In this document: one piece after another, positions 38,855-47,556 of the stretch
How the letters are laid out: the number at the start of each line of letters is the position of its first letter
Position numbering within the stretch: position 1 is the first letter of the stretch
From: Bacillota bacterium
GTDB taxonomy: Bacteria; Bacillota; Clostridia; Peptostreptococcales; Anaerovoracaceae
Direction of reading: 5' to 3'
DNA: 64,000 nt
Assembly (NCBI GenBank): GCA_029239605.1
Contig: JARBUO010000001.1
Coordinates: forward strand, 1-64,000
Notes under the pieces: model-generated
The model's input: the letters and a program-made list of their open reading frames with translations, nothing else
Databases searched by the model: none
Told to the model about the DNA's origin: nothing
Translations under genes and position numbers: made by a program

Positions 38855-39313
38855 TTATTTCATGCTGTTTTTCTCAAATACCACTACATTTGCCACAGGG
38901 ATGTCGTATACCGTTGCAACCGCATTTATTATATTATTCCTGACAATAATGTCACCTGCTCCCTCGGAGGCAACGATCACTCCTTCCACCATAAGATTCC
39001 GGTTATTATCTCCGCTGCCGAAGACCGTGTCAGTTTCTTCCCTGCTCCGGTAGGTTATCATAACACTGGTTTGACCTACCCCTTTCATCTGGCTCAAAAT
39101 ATCCTCAAGCCTCTTTTCTTCCTGTGTCGCCAGTGCGGCCGACTCCTCTGTATACTCCGTTCCTCCGTCCATATCCACAATCTGTCTCCTTCCGTCCTTG
39201 CTTTGGGTAAGGACGTCAAAGAGCAGAAGCGCAATGGCGGCAACGAACAATACGGTGAGCAGTCTGACGAGCAAGTCCTTAACATATTTATCATTCTTTA
39301 GTTTATCCCACAT
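38855..39313 (-). CDS. spoIIIAG: Stage III sporulation protein AG
   Basis: N-terminal TM; LEDILSQMKGVGQTSVMITYRS; VVASEGAGDIIVRNNIINAVATVYDIPVANVVVFE. Confidence 0.88.
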   Translation of the reverse strand: MWDKLKNDKYVKDLLVRLLTVLFVAAIALLLFDVLTQSKDGRRQIVDMDGGTEYTEESAALATQEEKRLEDILSQMKGVGQTSVMITYRSREETDTVFGSGDNNRNLMVEGVIVASEGAGDIIVRNNIINAVATVYDIPVANVVVFEKNSMK

Positions 39314-39342
39314 TCTTTATCCTCCTTAATAACGCATATATT

Positions 39343-39416
39343 GAAAATTTTCGGCTGCAGAAAATTTTCCTTCCTCTGAGCGTTTCAACGAGGCAGGTAA
39401 TAATTAATACCTCGTT
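39343..39416 (-). promoter_or_regulatory. Two stem-loops between micro-spoIIIAF and spoIIIAG
   Basis: GAAAATTTTC-GGCTGCA-GAAAATTTTC (39343-39369); AACGAGG-N16-CCTCGTT (39387-39416). Confidence 0.6.
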
Positions 39417-39442
39417 ATTAATATATAAATATGGATGTGTCC

Positions 39443-39610
39443 TTATTCCAGGAAAATTGCCAGCGGAGACAATATTATGGCCATAATAATCAGAGAAAAG
39501 ATAAATTTCAAATATTTGCTCATACTGCCCGCCGGAAGAAGTATTTCAACAAACGTGATTGCCACAATAATGATGAAAATATTCTTCACCCATTCTCTGG
39601 CTATTTCCAT
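39443..39610 (-). CDS. spoIIIAF: Micro-SpoIIIAF: N-terminal TM-hairpin only, 55 aa
   Basis: MEIAREWVKNIFIIIVAITFVEILLPAGSMSKYLKFIFSLIIMAIILSPLAIFLE*; matches the SpoIIIAF N-terminus pattern; start overlaps the spoIIIAE stop; absent from the supplied ORF track. Confidence 0.8.
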   Translation of the reverse strand: MEIAREWVKNIFIIIVAITFVEILLPAGSMSKYLKFIFSLIIMAIILSPLAIFLE

Positions 39611-40689
39611 AGGCTTCCACCTCCGATCCCGATAATGATGGCCAGAAAAATCATAAACATCAGGGCACAGAGGAAAAGGATGATTGCCAGCGTGATAACG
39701 GTATTTCCCACCTCATTTACGCAGTCTGAAACCGTTTTGTTTCCGATGGGCTCGATCACGACTGCCGTTACCTTGAATATCAATGCCACTGCAAGGATTT
39801 TGAGCAGTGGTATGATCAGCAGTGTCAACAAAATTATCAGTCCGAAGATTCCGATCCCGTTCTTAATAATCGTAGTGCAGCTGATGATCAGGTCCAGGGA
39901 ATCTGCCGCGAACCCTCCCACAATAGGAACGAAATTGTCTACGGAATATTTTGCGGTCTTCGCAAGCATACCGTCTGCCGTTTTTGTAACAATACCCTGC
40001 ACAATGGTTAACCCTGAGAATAAGGTCACAGCAAGGCCGATCCCATAAACTGCAATTCCTCTGATCAGCAAAGCCAGCTTTTTAACGTAATCTCTCTCGG
40101 AAAGGCTATTGACAAGAATGAAAACGCAGGAGAGGTAGACTGCCGGCATGATGAATTTCTGGAGAAAGGAATTAAATAATGTTATAGCGCCTACGATAAA
40201 TGGGTTCAGAATTCCCCCGGAAGAAAATCCTCCCATGGAAATCAATAAAGGCACCAGAACTGGCAGCAGCGCCTGCATAGTTACCGTCATGGTATTGACA
40301 GAATCACTGCAGACATTGTAGATATCCATAAAACTTTTCAGGCATAGTACCATGACACAACAGCTGCATACAATCGCTCCCAGCTTGGATACAGTGTCCT
40401 CCGAAAAGGAAGTCGAGAAATTCTTTAAAAGTCCGATGATGATGCAGATGATTACCAGCTGTACCCCCAGCATGATACTGATATTAATTTCTTTCAGGAA
40501 ATGGCTGCCGATTGCAGCCAGGATATCATGTAGGTTAAAAATAGGATCTCCCTTGAGAATACTCCTAATAATCTCTCCGGGAGAGGTATCGCCGAAAATG
40601 CTTCTGCTTCCTGACAAATTAAAAAGTTCTTCAATTTTTCTCATATCCATGGAAGCGAGCTGTTCGTTAACAATACTTTCTATACTCAA
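39601..40689 (-). CDS. spoIIIAE: Stage III sporulation protein AE
   Basis: Polytopic; MTVTMQALLPVLVPLLISMGGFSSGGILNPFIVGAITLF; ADGMLAKTAKYSVDNFVPIVGGFAADSLD. Confidence 0.93.
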   Translation of the reverse strand: MSIESIVNEQLASMDMRKIEELFNLSGSRSIFGDTSPGEIIRSILKGDPIFNLHDILAAIGSHFLKEINISIMLGVQLVIICIIIGLLKNFSTSFSEDTVSKLGAIVCSCCVMVLCLKSFMDIYNVCSDSVNTMTVTMQALLPVLVPLLISMGGFSSGGILNPFIVGAITLFNSFLQKFIMPAVYLSCVFILVNSLSERDYVKKLALLIRGIAVYGIGLAVTLFSGLTIVQGIVTKTADGMLAKTAKYSVDNFVPIVGGFAADSLDLIISCTTIIKNGIGIFGLIILLTLLIIPLLKILAVALIFKVTAVVIEPIGNKTVSDCVNEVGNTVITLAIILFLCALMFMIFLAIIIGIGGGSLWK

Positions 40690-40739
40690 GTTCCTTCACC
40701 TCCGCCGAATTTTTCCGCCGCATCATACCTTTGTTCCTA

Positions 40740-41135
40740 TTAACCCGGTAGCATCTTGTTGATCAGCTCCATGACCGACATGATGACGGGGATGGCAAGG
40801 TAGAAGATCATAACCTTGCCTGCAAGCTCCACCTTGCTTGCTATGGCGGACTCTCCCGAATCCTTGCATATCTGCGCAGTGAAATCAGCAATATATGCCA
40901 CCGCCAGAACCTTAAGGATAATGGGAAAAAAGTTTCTTCCGTAGGTGATCTGATTGTAAATGTCACCTAAAAACTCAAATACGGAGGTTAGCTTATATAG
41001 AATCATGATGAAGATAACCAGTACTGTTGAGATTACGACATAAATTGCAAATTCGGGCTTGTGTCCCTTCACCATAGATGCCGTCACGACTCCGCAAAGA
41101 CCGATCGCGGCAATTTTAAAAATATCCATGTCCAT
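40740..41135 (-). CDS. spoIIIAD: Stage III sporulation protein AD
   Basis: Small membrane protein; AVAYIADFTAQICKDSGESAIASKVELAGKVMIFYLAIPVIMSVMELI. Confidence 0.92.
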   Translation of the reverse strand: MDMDIFKIAAIGLCGVVTASMVKGHKPEFAIYVVISTVLVIFIMILYKLTSVFEFLGDIYNQITYGRNFFPIILKVLAVAYIADFTAQICKDSGESAIASKVELAGKVMIFYLAIPVIMSVMELINKMLPG

Positions 41136-41242
41136 AAAATCACCCCATTTCTTTTGTACACTAGCTCATAGAAAGCCCTTGATTTGTTTTAATATTACTG
41201 CCCGAGGCAGCACTGGCTTTCCGATACAGAAGCTTATTTTCT

Positions 41243-41443
41243 CTACAATTGAAACAAGGTTTTCACGGTGATGAAAAAATCATTGATCATTTGAACGATT
41301 AGCAGCAGAACGACAATAATTCCCGCAAGGGTAGTCATCATCGCCTGATCCTCCCGCCCAGCACGTATCAGAACCTGATTCAGCACAGCTACTATAATAC
41401 CGATGGCTGCAATTTTAAAAATGAGATCCACATTAATATCCAT
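41243..41443 (-). CDS. spoIIIAC: Stage III sporulation protein AC
   Basis: 66 aa; MDINVDLIFKIAAIGIIVAVLNQVLIRAGREDQAMMTTLAGIIVVL. Confidence 0.93.
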   Translation of the reverse strand: MDINVDLIFKIAAIGIIVAVLNQVLIRAGREDQAMMTTLAGIIVVLLLIVQMINDFFITVKTLFQL

Positions 41444-41567
41444 TCTGACTTCTCCTCTCTCGTTATTTGCATGAACTTAATCTGTGGATGTGCTGATTTA
41501 TTCCCATGCACATCCTTAAGAGTTTTCACCGGAAGGCAGAGCATGTAACTTTGCTACCCGACGCTAT

Positions 41568-41600
41568 CCATACATCATATTCTGTGGACAAGAATTTATG
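41568..41600 (-). promoter_or_regulatory. Putative SpoIIID box / sigma-E-type promoter upstream of spoIIIAC
   Basis: ccaTACATCATATtctgTGGACAAGAaTTTATg; matches the element upstream of spoIIIAA at 24 of 29 positions. Confidence 0.65.
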
Positions 41601-41630
41601 CCAACGGAGTGAGAGGAAAATTTAAAGCAA

Positions 41631-41664
41631 TCAAAAACGGCATCTACGAGATTCATAGATGCCG
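41631..41664 (-). terminator. Terminator downstream of HAD phosphatase gene
   Basis: Minus strand CGGCATCTA-TGAATCTCG-TAGATGCCG-TTTTTGA. Confidence 0.88.
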
Positions 41665-41717
41665 CGAAATAGCGGGATGGCCAATGGGTTTCCAAGAGGT
41701 TATTATGTAAAACAGGA

Positions 41718-42560
41718 TCATTCATCCGCAATCAAGCCATACTTGAGAAAACTCTTATAAATTCCGTCTTCCATAACAGGCTCTGCAAAATCATCCGCTA
41801 CAGCAAGGAGCGCCGGCGAACCATTCCTCATACAAATACCTGTTCCGCAAAATTGTACCATTTCTATATCGTTCATACTGTCGCCATAACATATGGTTTG
41901 ATCCTGATGAATGTCATAACGGGAAAGGATGCTTTGAATTCCGCTGGCTTTGGAAATTGTCTTCACTGCAATCTCGCAAAGATACACGCCTTCGGCGTTG
42001 GGATCATGGATTGTCAGTTTCAAATGCTCCGGAAGATACGGATAAAGTGCATTCAAATCCTCTAACCGATCTGTCAAAAGCGAAAGCTTGCTGATGACTT
42101 CAGATCCTCTGAAATATTCCTCTTGTCTTGGAATTAGTTCCGTAGCCCAGTGGTACTTCTCCAAAAGTTCATATAAAAATGCATCGATTTTGTAAAGCCG
42201 CTTTGCATACGCGCAAACCGGTTCGTTTATAAAAGTAGCCCGATATCCTTCAAAAAGACAGCCGATGGCACGAGAATTGATGGGTTCCATCAACTTCATA
42301 ACAGTTTCTTTTTCAAGAGTCTCAAGCAGCAGAATTTCTCCCTCTGCCTCGGCATAAGCACCGGCAGCACATATGTACCCATCAAAACCGATCTCACTCA
42401 CTGCCGTCGGAACGTTGATCTTTGAGCGTCCGGTACAAATAAATACCTTATGTCCTCGCGCTCTGGCCTCACGAACAGCAATCACTGCTGACTCGGGTAC
42501 TCCATTTACCGGATCAAGAAGTGTTCCGTCAATATCAATAAAAATATAGCGTTGATTCAT
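41718..42560 (-). CDS. Cof-type HAD-IIB sugar-phosphatase-like hydrolase
   Basis: YIFIDIDGTLLDPVNGVPESAVIAVREARARGHKVFICTGRS; ICYGDSMNDIEMVQFCGTGICMRNGSP; start revised. Confidence 0.92.
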   Translation of the reverse strand: MNQRYIFIDIDGTLLDPVNGVPESAVIAVREARARGHKVFICTGRSKINVPTAVSEIGFDGYICAAGAYAEAEGEILLLETLEKETVMKLMEPINSRAIGCLFEGYRATFINEPVCAYAKRLYKIDAFLYELLEKYHWATELIPRQEEYFRGSEVISKLSLLTDRLEDLNALYPYLPEHLKLTIHDPNAEGVYLCEIAVKTISKASGIQSILSRYDIHQDQTICYGDSMNDIEMVQFCGTGICMRNGSPALLAVADDFAEPVMEDGIYKSFLKYGLIADE

Positions 42561-42602
42561 TGCATCACCTTTCCGGTATTCTGAAAATACGCTTAGATTG
42601 CA

Positions 42603-42648
42603 AGAAAAAAGGCAAAACAAAAAACCTTGAGAGTTTTGAGTTTTGCCT
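42603..42648 (-). terminator. Terminator downstream of spoIIIAB (before HAD gene)
   Basis: Minus strand AGGCAAAAC-N21-GTTTTGCCT-TTTTTC. Confidence 0.88.
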
Positions 42649-42772
42649 GAATGATCAGTAAAAACCTCAATCTATATCCTATTATGATTCAAAAATATGA
42701 CAGTTGTCAACAATTTGTGTGTTTCCAGTAGGAAATGAGATATGAATTTTCGGTATATAAAAGAAGTGTCCG

Positions 42773-43294
42773 TCAGATCAGCAGAATCACAATGAGCATT
42801 CCCACAGCCGGTCCCAGACTCTTATACATCCTTCCCTTTGATTTTTTTTCATCGGTTGCTTCCAATACCTGAACCTCAAGAAGAGAAAAGGTTCTTAAAA
42901 ACATCCCTGTCTGGCTGTTTAAATCGGTCTTTCCCAGTTCGATGCCAAGATCAGAAACAATTCGTTTATCCTCGGCTTTTAAGGCACTTTCTCCATAGGC
43001 CTTTTCCACTGCTTCACTCCAGCAGGTGGGAAGATCCGTTCCTGCCCGTGTTCTAAGCAGCTCTGCCGCTGTAATCAGAAGATCGCTGCTCATTCCGGGC
43101 TTGATTGCACCAATTCTGGCGAAAAGATCAGGCAGCGGGTCAAGACGGTATTTCATTTCCGATTCCAATACCTTCAGAGTCGTAATCAAATCCTGCAGAT
43201 GATAGACCCGGTTATCGAAGGTTTTTGCCTTCAGCTGCCCCATCACTGCCCCTACCGCCAATATAAGTATGCAAAGGATTCCCTTAAACAACAT
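42773..43294 (-). CDS. spoIIIAB: Stage III sporulation protein AB
   Basis: MLFKGILCILILAVGAVMGQLKAKTFDNRVYHLQDLITTLKVLESEMKYRLDPLPDLFARIG. Confidence 0.9.
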   Translation of the reverse strand: MLFKGILCILILAVGAVMGQLKAKTFDNRVYHLQDLITTLKVLESEMKYRLDPLPDLFARIGAIKPGMSSDLLITAAELLRTRAGTDLPTCWSEAVEKAYGESALKAEDKRIVSDLGIELGKTDLNSQTGMFLRTFSLLEVQVLEATDEKKSKGRMYKSLGPAVGMLIVILLI

Positions 43295-44189
43295 CCTGAT
43301 TCCTCCAATCTCTGATGGCTGCAATTGATCCAATAGCAGGCACATTGGACAGGAAGATCAGGCGTTCGAAGACGCCCCGCTCAACCATCTCACCGATGCC
43401 GGAGTTTTTCACATCAGCATAGTTGCTCCCGTGAATCGTGGTCAGCAGACCGACGCCCGCGCAGACTGCAGCTTCAATGGCGTGACAATCCTCCTTCTTT
43501 CCGATTTCATCAGTGGCGATGATATCAGGAGACATGGATCGTATCAGCATGATCATACCTTTTTCCTTTGGGCAACCGTCAAGAACATCCGTTCTGATTC
43601 CCAGATCATAAGATGGCTTTCCATTATACATCCCTGATATTTCTGATCGCTCATCGCAGACGCCCACCTGATAACCCATCCCGCTTAAATTTCGGATCAT
43701 ATCCCGAAGAAGCGTAGTCTTTCCGCACTTTGGCGGCGAGATGATCAGGGTATTGTGAATCTGGCCCTTCCCATTGAGAAGATATCCCATACAGGGGTCT
43801 GATACACCGGTGATCTCCCTGCTTCTTCTGATGTTAACAGAAGAAATATCTTTAATGGTTTTCACCTTGCCGTTTTCCATGACGGCCTTGCCGCAAACGC
43901 CTACTCGGTGACCGCCTTCAATTGTAATATAGCCGTTTGCAAGTTCTTCCTGATAAGCGTATGCGGAGTGGTTAAGCAATGCATTAAATATGTTGTTAAT
44001 TATGTAATTATCTATTTTTCCTTTTTTACACTCCAATTCATATTCCTTGCCTCCGGCAAAAATCAAAACATGGTTTCCGTTTCTAATTCGGACTTCTTCC
44101 AGGTTTTTCTTCATTCCGGCTGGCAGCTCCTTGATCGGTTCGCTAACCTCTGCCGGAAGCTTTTCCAATATTTTATCCAATCCGTTCAT
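43284..44189 (-). CDS. spoIIIAA: Stage III sporulation protein AA (ATPase)
   Basis: Walker A SPPKCGKTTLLRDMIR; GGHRVGVCGKAV; ATDEIGKKEDCHAIEAAVCAGVGLLTTIHG. Confidence 0.95.
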   Translation of the reverse strand: MNGLDKILEKLPAEVSEPIKELPAGMKKNLEEVRIRNGNHVLIFAGGKEYELECKKGKIDNYIINNIFNALLNHSAYAYQEELANGYITIEGGHRVGVCGKAVMENGKVKTIKDISSVNIRRSREITGVSDPCMGYLLNGKGQIHNTLIISPPKCGKTTLLRDMIRNLSGMGYQVGVCDERSEISGMYNGKPSYDLGIRTDVLDGCPKEKGMIMLIRSMSPDIIATDEIGKKEDCHAIEAAVCAGVGLLTTIHGSNYADVKNSGIGEMVERGVFERLIFLSNVPAIGSIAAIRDWRNQDVV

Positions 44190-44314
44190 CTCTCCATCCT
44201 TCCCTTCTTTTTCCTCTCGATCCTGCTATCCTCCTCGCGGCTAAAACAGTCAGTGGGCAAATTTGCCCCTGCAATTTTTGCCCTTGTAAATTGAGGCTAA
44301 TGAGACATCTACAT

Positions 44315-44343
44315 TACATCATATGAGATGGACAAGATTTTAT
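44315..44343 (-). promoter_or_regulatory. Putative SpoIIID box / sigma-E-type promoter upstream of spoIIIAA
   Basis: TACATCATATgagaTGGACAAGAtTTTAT; same element precedes spoIIIAC. Confidence 0.65.
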
Positions 44344-44506
44344 TCCCCATTGAAGGAAGTATTGGAGTATTCAGGAATCGGAATTTAGGGTATAATGATT
44401 CTGACTCTATTGGGTTGGAACCCGCAAATTGCCTCAGGGGATCACGGCCGGTTTTGGCTTTGACATGGCGATTTCATTTTTGAAAAGAGAAGGAGTAGTA
44501 AGGATT

Positions 44507-45202
44507 ATGGAAAAAATACTGGTTGTAGATGACGAACAAGCAATTGCAGATCTGATTGAAGTTTATTTAAAAAATGAAAATTTTGAGGTTTTCAAATTCT
44601 ATAACGGAACGGCTGCACTGAAATGCCTGAACCGTGAAAGTATAGACCTTGCTGTGCTGGATATTATGCTGCCGGATATCAACGGCTTTTCCCTCTGTCA
44701 GCAGATCAGAGAAAAACACATGTTTCCCGTCATAATGCTTACAGCCAAGGATGAAGAAATCGACAAGATCACCGGGCTTACTTTAGGCGCCGATGATTAT
44801 ATGACAAAGCCCTTTCGCCCGCTGGAGCTGGTTGCGAGAATAAAAGCACAGCTGCGGAGATTTACAAAATACAATGCTGCAGAGCAGGTTCAGGAAGATC
44901 AGATCCTCATTCATTCCGGGCTCGTTCTGAATAAGGACAAGCATCAATGCTTGCTGAACGAAAAATCCCTTTCTCTGACTCCCATCGAGTTTGCTGTTTT
45001 ATGGACACTTGTCTCCAATAAAGGACGTGTAGTGAGTTCCGAAGATTTATTCCGCGAAGTTTGGGGTGAAAAGTATTACACCAGCAGCAATAATACGGTC
45101 ATGGTCCACATCCGGCATCTGAGAGAAAAGATGCAGGATAGCGCAGATCGTCCCAAGTATATTAAAACAGTATGGGGGGTTGGCTATACCATTGAAGATT
45201 AA
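44507..45202 (+). CDS. vanR: VanR-like OmpR-family response regulator
   Basis: Receiver domain (VVDDEQ, LDIMLPD, KPFRP) plus wHTH; first gene of van cluster. Confidence 0.85.
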   Translation: MEKILVVDDEQAIADLIEVYLKNENFEVFKFYNGTAALKCLNRESIDLAVLDIMLPDINGFSLCQQIREKHMFPVIMLTAKDEEIDKITGLTLGADDYMTKPFRPLELVARIKAQLRRFTKYNAAEQVQEDQILIHSGLVLNKDKHQCLLNEKSLSLTPIEFAVLWTLVSNKGRVVSSEDLFREVWGEKYYTSSNNTVMVHIRHLREKMQDSADRPKYIKTVWGVGYTIED

Positions 45203-46298
45203 ACAATTTCGTTCTAAAATTATGAGATCCGCACTATTTCAATGTGTCCGGGCGGCAGTACTGGCGACAGTCTTCTATGGGCTATCCCTCGCGCTCGTCT
45301 ACTACATTGGCTACAGTATCACCTGGTATCCCTCGCCCGTTTATTATCTGATACACGGGCTTTTACCCTATGCTTCCCTGCTTGTTCCTATGGCTTGGCT
45401 CATCATGCTGCTGGCCATCATCTATTATTACTGGAGTAAAACAGCAGGCTACATTGAAGAAATAGCAGATGCCAGCATGTCTCTTGTCAAGCCTGATGAA
45501 GAGGAGATCAGACTGCCGGAGGAACTCCGGGAGATCGAAACCCGGATGAATCAGATCAAAAAAGAAGCAAGAAGAAGTGCAAGAGAGGCGAAAGAAGCAG
45601 AACAGCGAAAAAATGATCTCGTTGTCAATCTGGCCCACGACATCAGAACACCGCTTTCTTCTGTCATTGGCTATCTCAGCCTGCTGAACGAAGCGCCTGA
45701 CATGCCCCCTCCTCAGAGAGCAAAATATACTGGAATTACACTGGATAAAGCGGGAAGACTGGAACAGCTGGTGGATGAATTCTTTGAAATCACCAGATTC
45801 AATCTCAGTACCATCGTATTAAATAAGGGAAAGATCAACCTGCCCTTTATGCTTCGTCAGATTGCAGATGAGTTCTATCCAATGCTTTCTCCTGAAAACA
45901 AAGAAACTGTGGTCGATGCGCCGGAAGAACTTACGCTATGGGGAGATGCAGATAAGCTTTCCCGTGTATTTAATAATATCTTGAAAAACGCCGCAGCCTA
46001 CAGCTACAGTGACAGCAAAATCATCATTTCCGCTTTTACCGAAAATAAAAATGTGGTGATAAAGTTCAGCAATCAAGGTGATCCCATCCCAGCTCAAAAG
46101 CTGGAAACCATCTTTGAGCGATTTTTCCGTCTGGATAACGCACGTTCTTCCCAAACTGGCGGAGCCGGTTTGGGTCTTGCAATCGCCAAAGAAATCGTTG
46201 ATGCACACAGAGGAACCATTTCTGCGAAAAGCAGCGGGACGAATACAACCTTTACCGTAACACTTCCGCAAAATGATACCGACGCGTCATTTGCTTAA
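45180..46298 (+). CDS. vanS: VanS-like sensor histidine kinase
   Basis: Two TM segments, H-box VVNLAHDIRTPLSSVIGYL, N/G boxes (GGAGLGLAIAKEIVDAH); start uncertain (TTG 45180 or later). Confidence 0.85.
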   Translation: MAIPLKIKQFRSKIMRSALFQCVRAAVLATVFYGLSLALVYYIGYSITWYPSPVYYLIHGLLPYASLLVPMAWLIMLLAIIYYYWSKTAGYIEEIADASMSLVKPDEEEIRLPEELREIETRMNQIKKEARRSAREAKEAEQRKNDLVVNLAHDIRTPLSSVIGYLSLLNEAPDMPPPQRAKYTGITLDKAGRLEQLVDEFFEITRFNLSTIVLNKGKINLPFMLRQIADEFYPMLSPENKETVVDAPEELTLWGDADKLSRVFNNILKNAAAYSYSDSKIIISAFTENKNVVIKFSNQGDPIPAQKLETIFERFFRLDNARSSQTGGAGLGLAIAKEIVDAHRGTISAKSSGTNTTFTVTLPQNDTDASFA

Positions 46299-46323
46299 AA
46301 TATTGCCTGTAAAATAAGAAAAA

Positions 46324-46362
46324 TCTAAGTGCTCCTTAATGCTTTCTTAAGAGTTTCATCAG
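46324..46362 (+). promoter_or_regulatory. Candidate VanR operator: 11-bp-phased direct repeats
   Basis: TCTAAG-N5-CTTAAT-N5-CTTAAG-N5-CATCAG upstream of vanG. Confidence 0.5.
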
Positions 46363-46467
46363 GGTAAATTGAAAATTAGCTTGTCTCATTCAGCTACTAT
46401 TGAAGCAGCGGATCAGATAAGCTTTTTTTTTGCTGAAACGAGACAGATCCGCCTGAAAGGAGCAAAA

Positions 46468-47556
46468 ATGAACAAGAAAAATAAAAAAACGATAGCAGTG
46501 GTCTTCGGCGGCTGCTCCACGGAGTACGAGGTTTCTTTGAAATCAGCCTGCTCAGTAATCGAACATCTGGACCTTGAAAAATACCAGATCATTCTCCTGG
46601 GCATAACCCGTCATGGAGAATGGCTGAAATATGACGGCGAAATCAATGAAATTCTAAATGATACCTGGAGTTCCCACAAGTCTTGTGTTCCTGCAGTGAT
46701 TTCACCGGATCGAACAACCCGGGGATTGTTGGTGATGAACGGAGGGATTCCAGAAAAACTCCCCGTTGACGTAGTATTCCCTGTACTCCACGGGAAAAAC
46801 GGAGAAGACGGTACCATGCAGGGATTACTGGAGCTTGCAGGGATCCCCTTCGCAGGTTGCGGCACGCTGAGTTCTGCCCTTTGTATGGACAAGGACATTG
46901 CCCATAGGCTGGCCGCCCTGGAAGGAATTAAGATCACCCGCACCGCGATTTTAAATCTTCCCTCTTATCATTATGACACCGATCCAAACAGCGAATTTGA
47001 CGAAATTCTGAAAGCAGAAACTACAGGGATGCGCTATCCCCTCTTCGTGAAACCCGCCAATGCAGGTTCCTCCTTTGGCATTACCAAGGTGGAAGTAGCG
47101 GAAGATCTGGAAACAGCAGTACGCGCTGCAGCATATCACGACAGTAAAATTCTTGTGGAGGAAGCCGTTACCGGCTTTGAAGTTGGCTGTGCCGTATTGG
47201 GAAATGAAGTTCTCACAATCGGTGACCTGGATGAAATAGAACTAACCGGCGGTTTCTTCAATTTTAAGGAAAAATACACCCTTGAGACTTCAAAGATTCA
47301 TCTTCCCGCGCGTATTGATGAGGACACCACCCGTCGGATCAAAGAGTCCGCTGCAGTTGTTTATAAAGCACTGGGCTGCAGAGGTTTTGCAAGAGTGGAC
47401 TTTTTCCTGACACCGGACCGTGAAATCTATTTCAACGAAGTCAATACAATCCCAGGCTTCACCGATCACAGCCGCTATCCAAGCATGCTCAAAAATATCG
47501 GGATTTCTTTTGGACAGCTTCTCGATGAATTGATCCGATTGGCGGTGAAAGGATGA
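46468..47556 (+). CDS. vanG: VanG-type D-Ala-D-Ser ligase
   Basis: VFGGCSTEYEVSLKSA; VFPVLHGKNGEDGTMQGLLELAGIPFAGCGTLSSALCMDKD; FFNFKEKYTLETSKIHLPARI; NEVNTIPGFTDHSRYP. Confidence 0.88.
   Translation: MNKKNKKTIAVVFGGCSTEYEVSLKSACSVIEHLDLEKYQIILLGITRHGEWLKYDGEINEILNDTWSSHKSCVPAVISPDRTTRGLLVMNGGIPEKLPVDVVFPVLHGKNGEDGTMQGLLELAGIPFAGCGTLSSALCMDKDIAHRLAALEGIKITRTAILNLPSYHYDTDPNSEFDEILKAETTGMRYPLFVKPANAGSSFGITKVEVAEDLETAVRAAAYHDSKILVEEAVTGFEVGCAVLGNEVLTIGDLDEIELTGGFFNFKEKYTLETSKIHLPARIDEDTTRRIKESAAVVYKALGCRGFARVDFFLTPDREIYFNEVNTIPGFTDHSRYPSMLKNIGISFGQLLDELIRLAVKG

Noticed and set aside
37855-39301. Plus-strand ORFs 37855-38787 and 38729-39301
   Set aside because: Antisense to spoIIIAH/AG/Asp23; compositions look like reverse-strand artefacts.
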